A stretch of DNA of 64,000 bases from Streptomyces pseudovenezuelae. GTDB lineage: Bacteria > Actinomycetota > Actinomycetes > Streptomycetales > Streptomycetaceae. A program made the position numbers and the translations under genes. Numbering within the stretch: the first letter of the stretch is position 1; each line of letters begins with the position of its first letter. Positions 60,658-64,000 of this stretch are shown in pieces. The stretch lies in contig NZ_JARXVH010000002.1 of NCBI RefSeq assembly GCF_029892565.1, positions 1 through 64,000 of the forward strand, given 5' to 3'. Under the pieces are notes generated by a model. The model worked only from the letters and a program-made list of their open reading frames with translations. It did no database searches and was not told the origin of the DNA.

Positions 60658-61152
60658 GTGGATACGAGCCCGAAGCCCAGGCTGATCCTGCTGTGCGGCC
60701 TTCCCGGCTCCGGGAAGACGACGCTCGCCAAGCGCCTGGCGGCAGAGATTCCGGCGGTGCGACTGTGTCCGGACGAATGGCTGGCGGATCTCGGTGTCGA
60801 CCTGTTCGACGAGCGCATGCGCGCCCGGCTGGAGAGGCGGTTCTGGGAGCATGCCCAGGACCTGCTGCGGCTCGGGCAGGCCGTGATCCTGGAGTTCGGT
60901 TTCTGGGAGCGCGCCGAGCGGGACGAGAAGCGTTCGGCGGCGCGTGCGCTCGGCGTTCCCGTCGAACTGCACTACCTGGCCGCGTCGGTCGACGAGTTGT
61001 GCCGGCGCCTCGAAGCCCGTAGCCGGACGGGCGGGCCAGGGGCCGTCCTGATCGGCCGCGCATTGCTGGAGGAGTACGCGAAGCTCTTCCAGGCCCCCGA
61101 CGCCGAAGAGTTGGGCCTTTTCGACGTCCCGCCTCCGGGACGGTGCGGTTGA
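60658..61152 (+). CDS. Small P-loop kinase-like ATPase
   Basis: A 164-residue protein of the AAA_33/chloramphenicol-phosphotransferase/zeta-like P-loop group: Walker A CGLPGSGKTT (residues 13-22), an Asp in CPDEWL typical of small-molecule kinases, and LEFGFWER. GTG 60658 follows GAGGAA. Could phosphorylate a metabolite or antibiotic. A weak hairpin at 61157-61171 follows. Confidence 0.87.
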   Translation: MDTSPKPRLILLCGLPGSGKTTLAKRLAAEIPAVRLCPDEWLADLGVDLFDERMRARLERRFWEHAQDLLRLGQAVILEFGFWERAERDEKRSAARALGVPVELHYLAASVDELCRRLEARSRTGGPGAVLIGRALLEEYAKLFQAPDAEELGLFDVPPPGRCG

Positions 61153-61249
61153 CCTGGCCGCCGTAGGCGGCTGACCGCCCCCACGGAATCTTTTCCTGCA
61201 CGCACCTTGCCGTCGTTCGCGGCCCCTCCCTACAGTCTCGTCCCAGTCA

Positions 61250-61265
61250 GTCGATACGTATCGAC
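61250..61265. promoter_or_regulatory. LacI operator, perfect 16-bp palindrome
   Basis: GTCGATACGTATCGAC at 61250-61265 reads the same on both strands and lies 26 bp before the LacI gene; a matching site precedes the downstream operon. Fits autoregulation. Confidence 0.8.
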
Positions 61266-61291
61266 ACCGAGGAACCGAGGGAGGTGCTCGC

Positions 61292-62317
61292 ATGGTGACA
61301 AGCCGGGACGTGGCCCGGTTGGCGGGCGTCTCCCAGAGCACCGTCTCCTATGTCATGAGCGGACGCCGCTCGATATCCCCCGAGACCCGGCGTCGGGTCG
61401 AGGAGGCGATCGAGACGTTGGGGTTCCAGCCCAACGCGGGCGCGCGGGCGTTGGCGAGTCAGCGCAGCCAAGTCATCGGCCTGGTCGTGCCGTTCGCGCC
61501 GGGGGCCGACATGACGGGGGTGCTGCCCTTCATCGAGACGATCACCAAGTGCGCCCGGGAAGAGGACCACAACGTCATCCTGGCCACCGAGGACGAGGGC
61601 GCCGAGGGCCTCACCCGGCTCAGCGACCAGTCCCTGTGCGACGCGATCGTGCTGATGGAGGTCGGGTCCAAGGACCCGCGCATCCCCGTGGCGGCCGGGC
61701 TGAGCGTCCCCGTCATCCTGATCGGCGTGCCGGACGACCCCGCCGGCCTGTACTGCGTCGACCTGGACTACACCCTGGCCGGCCGCATGGCGGTGGACGA
61801 GCTGGCCTCCTCCGCGCACGACCGTGTCGTCCTGCTCGGCTACCCGCGTGACGTGATGGCGCGCGACGTCAACTTCGTCCGCCGCTTCCTGCGGGGAGCC
61901 GAGGAGTCGGCCGCCGCACACGGCATCGCCTACGTCGAGGTGAGCCCGCCTGACACCAGCCGCGCCGGGGCCGAGGCCGCGCTGGACGAGGCGCTCACGG
62001 AACAGGGGCCCGGCGGCGGCAGGCTGGGGCTCGTCGTCCCCGATCCCCAGTTGATCCAGCCGACGTTGCAGAGCCTGCTGGACCGCGGTCTGGTTCCCGG
62101 TCGCGACCTGTCCGTGATCGGACTGTGCACGGACCGCACGGCCGAGACCTCCACACCCCCCGTCACCAACCTCTCGCTGGAACCCAGGGACGTCTCGCGC
62201 CGCGCGATGAGAATCCTGTTCCGGCTGCTCAACCACGAGAGCGTGCCCACCGCTTCGACCGTCGAACTCGTGACCCCACGTCTGACCCTGCGTCAGACCA
62301 GCCTTCCTGCCCGCTGA
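61292..62317 (+). CDS. LacI-family transcriptional regulator
   Basis: A 341-residue LacI regulator: helix-turn-helix in residues 1-50 (SRDVARLAGVSQSTVSYVMS, hinge ALASQRSQ) and an effector domain. Two similar palindromes, one before this gene and one before the disrupted ABC operon, mark its regulon. Upstream of ThuA and Gfo/Idh genes it probably senses a sugar or sugar acid. Confidence 0.93.
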   Translation: MVTSRDVARLAGVSQSTVSYVMSGRRSISPETRRRVEEAIETLGFQPNAGARALASQRSQVIGLVVPFAPGADMTGVLPFIETITKCAREEDHNVILATEDEGAEGLTRLSDQSLCDAIVLMEVGSKDPRIPVAAGLSVPVILIGVPDDPAGLYCVDLDYTLAGRMAVDELASSAHDRVVLLGYPRDVMARDVNFVRRFLRGAEESAAAHGIAYVEVSPPDTSRAGAEAALDEALTEQGPGGGRLGLVVPDPQLIQPTLQSLLDRGLVPGRDLSVIGLCTDRTAETSTPPVTNLSLEPRDVSRRAMRILFRLLNHESVPTASTVELVTPRLTLRQTSLPAR

Positions 62318-62357
62318 TCCCCACTGTCCGTGTCAAGGGAGATGACGCGTCATTGCT

Positions 62358-62373
62358 GTCGATACGCATCGAC
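62358..62373. promoter_or_regulatory. Second LacI operator before the degraded sugar operon
   Basis: GTCGATACGCATCGAC at 62358-62373 differs by one base from the palindrome at 61250-61265. It lies 50 bp before the truncated lipoprotein gene. Confidence 0.78.
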
Positions 62374-62422
62374 ACCCCCGCGCGGTCCGCCCGAGACAGC
62401 GCCGACCGAGGAGAGAACGAAC

Positions 62423-62521
62423 ATGGCTCAACGACGAGCGATCCTCAGCAGAACGACACTGACGGTGACCTTCGCGCTCCTGGCGCCGCTCACCCTGAGC
62501 GGCTGTGGCTCGAACAGCTGA
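62423..62521 (+). pseudogene. Truncated solute-binding lipoprotein (signal peptide only)
   Basis: ATG 62423 opens a typical lipoprotein signal: MAQRRAILSRTTLTVTFALL, then the lipobox LSGC and GSNS, then TGA (62519-62521). The mature receptor of about 400 residues is missing. GAGGAGAG precedes the start. The frame runs directly into the tail of a permease, so an internal deletion joined the two. Confidence 0.85.
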
Positions 62522-62883
62522 TCCTGCGGGCCTTCATGGGCAACATCCCGTTGTCGGTGATCGAGGCGGCCCGGGTGGACGGGGCGGGCAGGGCGCGGGC
62601 GTTCGTCTCGATCGTCCTGCCGATGAGCAGGAACGCCCTCATCACGGCAGGGCTGTTCACGTTTTTGTTCACCTGGAGCGACTTCCTCTTCGCGCTGACC
62701 CTGACGACGACCGAGGACGTCCGCCCCGTCACCCTCGGCCTCTACCAGTACCTCGGCTCCCACGTCAGCGACTGGAACGCGGTGATGGCCACCGCGACCC
62801 TCGCCTCGGTCCCGGCTCTCGTACTGCTGCTGGTGGCACAGCGCTACATCGCCACCGGCGTGACCGGCGGAGCCGTCAAATGA
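62521..62883 (+). pseudogene. C-terminal fragment of an ABC sugar permease
   Basis: In a frame different from the truncated lipoprotein, [20 protein letters not shown] and the following residues form the EAA loop and last two membrane helices of a MalG-type permease (about 120 of 280 residues). The upstream helices and the whole first permease are absent. An ATG at 62536 could restart translation, but the product could not form a channel. Confidence 0.87.
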
Positions 62884-63713
62884 CCCGCCCCCAGGGCGAC
62901 TTCGGAGAAAGGCAGAACACTCCTGTGACCACGTCTTCCGCACCGCCCCCGGCCCCGATCAATGTGACCGTGTGGGGGGAGAACCGCCACGAGAAGATCG
63001 AGGAGCACGTGGCCAAGATCTACCCGCAGGGCATGCACACCACGATCGCCGAGGGCATCAAGGAGAACCTCGGCGACGCCTGCGCCGTACGCACCGCCAC
63101 GCTGGACGATCCCGAACACGGTCTGACCGAGGAGGTGTTGGCCTCGACCGACGTCCTCACCTGGTGGGGACACGCCGCCCACGCCGAGGTGTCCGACGAG
63201 GTCGTGGAACGGGTACACCGGCACGTGCTGTCCGGCATGGGCCTCGTAGTACTGCACTCCGGCCACTGGTCGAAGATCTTCGTCAAGCTCATGGGCACCA
63301 GTTGCACCCTGCGCTGGCGCAACGAGCACGACCGCGAGCTGGTGTGGACGGTGAATCCCACGCACCCCATCGCCCAGGGAGTCCCGCATCCGCTCATTGT
63401 CGACGAGGACGAGATGTACGGGGAGTTCTTCGACATCCCCGCCCCTGAAGAGCTGGTCTTCGTCAGCTCGTTCACCGGCGGCGAGGTGATCCGCAGCGGC
63501 TGCACGTTCCGCCGCGGCCACGGAAGGATCTTCTACTTCAGCCCCGGCGACCAGGACTACCCCGTCTACCACAACAAGGACATCCGCCGGGTGATCGCCA
63601 ACGGCGTGCGGTGGGCGCGTACGGACCGGCCCGAGCGCAGCCACCCGGTGCTGTTGCGGTACGACACCGACGACTTCTTCAACGGCGTGGACTACTCGGG
63701 GCCGCTCCGATGA
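62880..63713 (+). CDS. ThuA-domain protein
   Basis: A protein of 262 to 277 residues with the ThuA fold ([54 protein letters not shown]), a glutamine-amidotransferase-like family linked to trehalose and other sugar utilisation. ATG 62880 overlaps the permease stop (ATGA); GTG 62925 is an alternative start. It ends by overlapping the next gene, so ThuA and Gfo/Idh/MocA proteins are made together and probably act on the same keto- or sugar substrate. Confidence 0.9.
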   Translation: MTRPQGDFGERQNTPVTTSSAPPPAPINVTVWGENRHEKIEEHVAKIYPQGMHTTIAEGIKENLGDACAVRTATLDDPEHGLTEEVLASTDVLTWWGHAAHAEVSDEVVERVHRHVLSGMGLVVLHSGHWSKIFVKLMGTSCTLRWRNEHDRELVWTVNPTHPIAQGVPHPLIVDEDEMYGEFFDIPAPEELVFVSSFTGGEVIRSGCTFRRGHGRIFYFSPGDQDYPVYHNKDIRRVIANGVRWARTDRPERSHPVLLRYDTDDFFNGVDYSGPLR

Positions 63714-64000
63714 CCCACCGGACCATCCCCTGCGGACCCGACAACCCCCTGCGCGTGCTGGTGGTCGGCGCCGGCTCCATGGGACAGCAGTGGCTGACCA
63801 CCGTCACCGCCGCACCCGAGACCGAACTCGCCGGCATCGTCGACCTCGACCTGGACGCGGCCCGGCGATCCGCCGCCGACCTGGGCCGGCCGGACCTCCC
63901 GGTCGGCTCCGACGCGGTCGCGCTCGCGGCCGACACCGGCGCCCAGGCTATCGTCAACGTGACGATTCCGGTGGCTCATCACCCCGTCACCACCGCCGCG
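63710..64000 (+). CDS. Gfo/Idh/MocA-family oxidoreductase (partial, cut by window end)
   Basis: The first 97 residues of a dehydrogenase with the Rossmann motif [12 protein letters not shown] near residue 17 and an acidic residue in VDLD that binds the NAD ribose. ATG 63710 overlaps the ThuA stop codon by 4 bp. The family oxidises or reduces sugars and inositols; the C-terminal half lies outside the window. Confidence 0.9.
   Translation, partial: MTHRTIPCGPDNPLRVLVVGAGSMGQQWLTTVTAAPETELAGIVDLDLDAARRSAADLGRPDLPVGSDAVALAADTGAQAIVNVTIPVAHHPVTTAA

Noticed and set aside
58490..61152. Biosynthetic gene cluster around the condensation-domain protein
   Set aside because: No adenylation, carrier, ketosynthase or thioesterase genes are within 5 kb on either side.

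Overview
The window is very GC-rich, uses NNG/NNC codons heavily, starts many genes at GTG (one at TTG), and carries F420-type luciferase-like oxidoreductases, a DUF5133 protein, ABC sugar importers without their own ATPase, and many small regulator-enzyme cassettes. Together these point to an actinomycete chromosome, most likely Streptomyces or a close relative, in an accessory or arm-like region. No rRNA, tRNA, CRISPR array or intact transposon was found.

Layout. 1-75: tail of an unidentified gene. 352-7709: an apparent seven-gene operon (Tat/lipoprotein sugar-binding protein, two permeases, ROK regulator, pyranose/C-glycoside oxidase-like GMC enzyme, cytidine-deaminase-fold enzyme, xylose-isomerase-like TIM barrel). 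This is the best candidate for an undescribed glycoside or nucleoside-like catabolic pathway. 7735-18284: VOC protein, AraC regulator, PF04672-type methyltransferase, TetR regulator, LmeA-like lipoprotein-type protein, EmrB-type exporter, Nudix hydrolase, fructosamine kinase-like protein, a large protein with a TerD-like C-terminus, and a GDSL esterase. 18325-25842: PadR, TetR and XRE regulators, SDR, cysteine-desulfurase-like enzyme, and a CoA-transferase/acyl-CoA dehydrogenase/GntR operon. 26036-30090: chorismate mutase, a decayed CitE-like lyase with an in-frame stop, F420-type oxidoreductase, an SDR remnant, MFS exporter and LysR regulator. 30197-39254: AKR/MFS/MarR group, RNA-ligase-like phosphoesterase, PucR regulator, HSL-type hydrolase, TerC-type membrane protein, second F420-type oxidoreductase, LysR regulator. 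39331-47549: FMN reductase/TetR pair, TetX-like monooxygenase/TetR pair, LacI regulator with pobA, thioredoxin, Lpd-like flavoprotein, peptide deformylase. 47697-57728: PepSY protein, TPR protein, two MarR-type proteins, pirin, DMT transporter, a DUF3618-like/holin-like envelope pair, PoxB-like TPP enzyme with an FMN glutamate-synthase-like partner. 57871-64000: HAD remnant, DUF5133 protein, stand-alone condensation-domain protein, GNAT, small P-loop kinase, and a LacI-controlled sugar operon in which a deletion has removed most of the ABC transporter but left ThuA and Gfo/Idh/MocA genes.

Two themes run through the window. First, regulation: 17 DNA-binding regulators in 64 kb, many with readable operators (a 12-bp inverted repeat for a LysR gene, three 15-bp-phased TetR boxes, paired LacI palindromes, a motif shared by the MarR gene and its likely target). 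Second, erosion: at least four gene remnants (CitE-like lyase, SDR, HAD phosphatase, ABC importer), as expected of a fluid chromosome arm.
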